NCBI GenBank assembly: GCA_031552315.1
Contig: JAVBMP010000024.1
Coordinates: 1-5,798 of the forward strand
DNA: 5,798 nt
Source: JAVBMP01 sp031552315
GTDB taxonomy: Bacteria > Desulfobacterota > Desulfovibrionia > Desulfovibrionales > Desulfovibrionaceae
Direction of reading: 5' to 3'
The position numbers and the translations under genes were made by a program. Every line of letters starts with the position of its first letter. Positions within the stretch are counted from its first letter, which is position 1. The notes below the pieces were generated by a model. The model ran no database searches. It was not told where the DNA came from and saw only the letters and a program-made list of their open reading frames with translations. Positions 5,578 through 5,798 of this stretch are shown here, one piece after another.

Positions 5578-5663
5578 TGGTGGTGGGGGGTGGATTTGAA
5601 CCACCGAAGTCGTAAGACGACAGATTTACAGTCTGTTCCCTTTGGCCACTCGGGAACCCCACC
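5578..5663 (-). tRNA. tRNA-Tyr(GTA)
   Basis: This is an 86-nt class II tRNA with encoded CCA (5578-5580) and discriminator A. The acceptor stem GGTGGGG/CCCCACC is fully paired. The anticodon arm is ACAGA-CTGTAAA-TCTGT, giving anticodon GTA for UAU and UAC tyrosine codons. A long variable arm built on a CGT/ACG stem, typical of bacterial tRNA-Tyr, follows, and the T-arm is GGTGG-TTCAAAT-CCACC. It corresponds to E. coli tyrU in position. Reading frames crossing this gene are artefacts of the structured RNA. Confidence 0.97.
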
Positions 5664-5666
5664 ACA

Positions 5667-5742
5667 TGGAGCTGGCGATGGGACTTGAACCCGCAACCTG
5701 CTGATTACAAATCAGCTGCTCTGCCAATTGAGCTACACCAGC
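5667..5742 (-). tRNA. tRNA-Thr(TGT)
   Basis: This is a complete 76-nt cloverleaf with encoded CCA (5667-5669) and discriminator U. The acceptor stem is GCTGGTG/CGCCAGC with one U-G pair. The anticodon arm is GCTGA-TTTGTAA-TCAGC, giving anticodon TGT, which reads ACA and probably other ACN threonine codons. It is first in the array and corresponds in position and anticodon to E. coli thrU. The T-stem is weak: GCGGG faces CCCAT, giving a G-U pair and then a C-A mismatch next to the acceptor stem. Its 3' CCA is only 3 nt from the 5' end of tRNA-Tyr, so the two must be cut from a shared precursor. Confidence 0.96.
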
Positions 5743-5754
5743 TAAGGAAAGATG

Positions 5755-5783
5755 CTTCTAACCGCAGCCCGGATAAAAAGCAA
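5755..5783 (-). promoter_or_regulatory. Candidate promoter of the tRNA-tuf operon
   Basis: On the minus strand there is a -35-like TTGCTT (5778-5783), a 17-nt spacer and a -10-like TAGAAG (5755-5760, 4 of 6 to consensus). A T-rich stretch upstream (5784-5798) could act as an UP element. The predicted start falls about 5-7 nt before the first tRNA, which suits a stable-RNA promoter. The -35 matches only at TTG, and the window ends here, so stronger upstream promoters cannot be excluded. Confidence 0.35.
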
Positions 5784-5798
5784 GAAAAAAATGTAAAA

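Noticed and set aside
5478..5696. A 72-codon minus-strand open frame through tRNA-Tyr
   Set aside because: It runs through tRNA-Tyr and the end of tRNA-Thr, has no ribosome binding site and gives the familiar false translation of tRNA sequence (VPSPAP...PEWPKGTDCKS).

Overview
The window is a conserved bacterial translation and transcription locus, and every supported gene lies on the minus strand (transcription runs from high to low coordinates). In transcription order it holds tRNA-Thr(TGT), tRNA-Tyr(GTA), tRNA-Gly(TCC), tRNA-Thr(GGT), tuf (EF-Tu), rpmG (bL33), tRNA-Trp(CCA), secE, nusG, rplK (uL11), rplA (uL1), rplJ (uL10) and rplL (bL12). The window ends just past rplL, where rpoB would be expected. 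The first five genes repeat the thrU-tyrU-glyT-thrT-tufB order of Escherichia coli, including all four anticodons. rpmG and tRNA-Trp sit between tuf and secE, a placement seen in many non-enteric bacteria.

The protein sequences, above all L10, L11 and L12, together with the encoded TCCA 3' ends on three tRNAs and the medium-to-high GC content, suggest a Desulfovibrio-like sulfate reducer (Desulfovibrionaceae). This placement comes from remembered family resemblance, not a search. All five tRNAs carry an encoded CCA.

Region by region: 5744-5798 holds a plausible weak promoter for the tRNA cluster. 5194-5742 holds four tRNAs, with an unexplained 192-nt spacer between Tyr and Gly. 3942-5138 is tuf, followed after only 3 nt by rpmG (3789-3938), a 49-codon gene easily missed. 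A 9-bp hairpin and tRNA-Trp follow, then secE and nusG, 2 nt apart. 1276-2624 holds rplK and rplA, separated by an unusually long, hairpin-rich 218-nt spacer. A 249-nt leader before rplJ contains a recognisable L10 autoregulatory element. rplJ (GTG start) and rplL follow, and a strong hairpin stands between rplL and the expected rpoB.

The genes work together: EF-Tu and the tRNAs feed the ribosome. L11, L10 and L12 build the GTPase-associated stalk and L1 builds the opposite stalk. L33 is a large-subunit protein, NusG is the transcription factor that can couple polymerase to ribosomes, and SecE is part of the protein export channel. I found no mobile element, CRISPR array, phage gene or novel protein system. 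The points worth a second look are cis-acting RNA structures, mainly in the rplK-rplA spacer and the rplJ leader, plus one mismatched tRNA stem and the partly degraded zinc site of L33.
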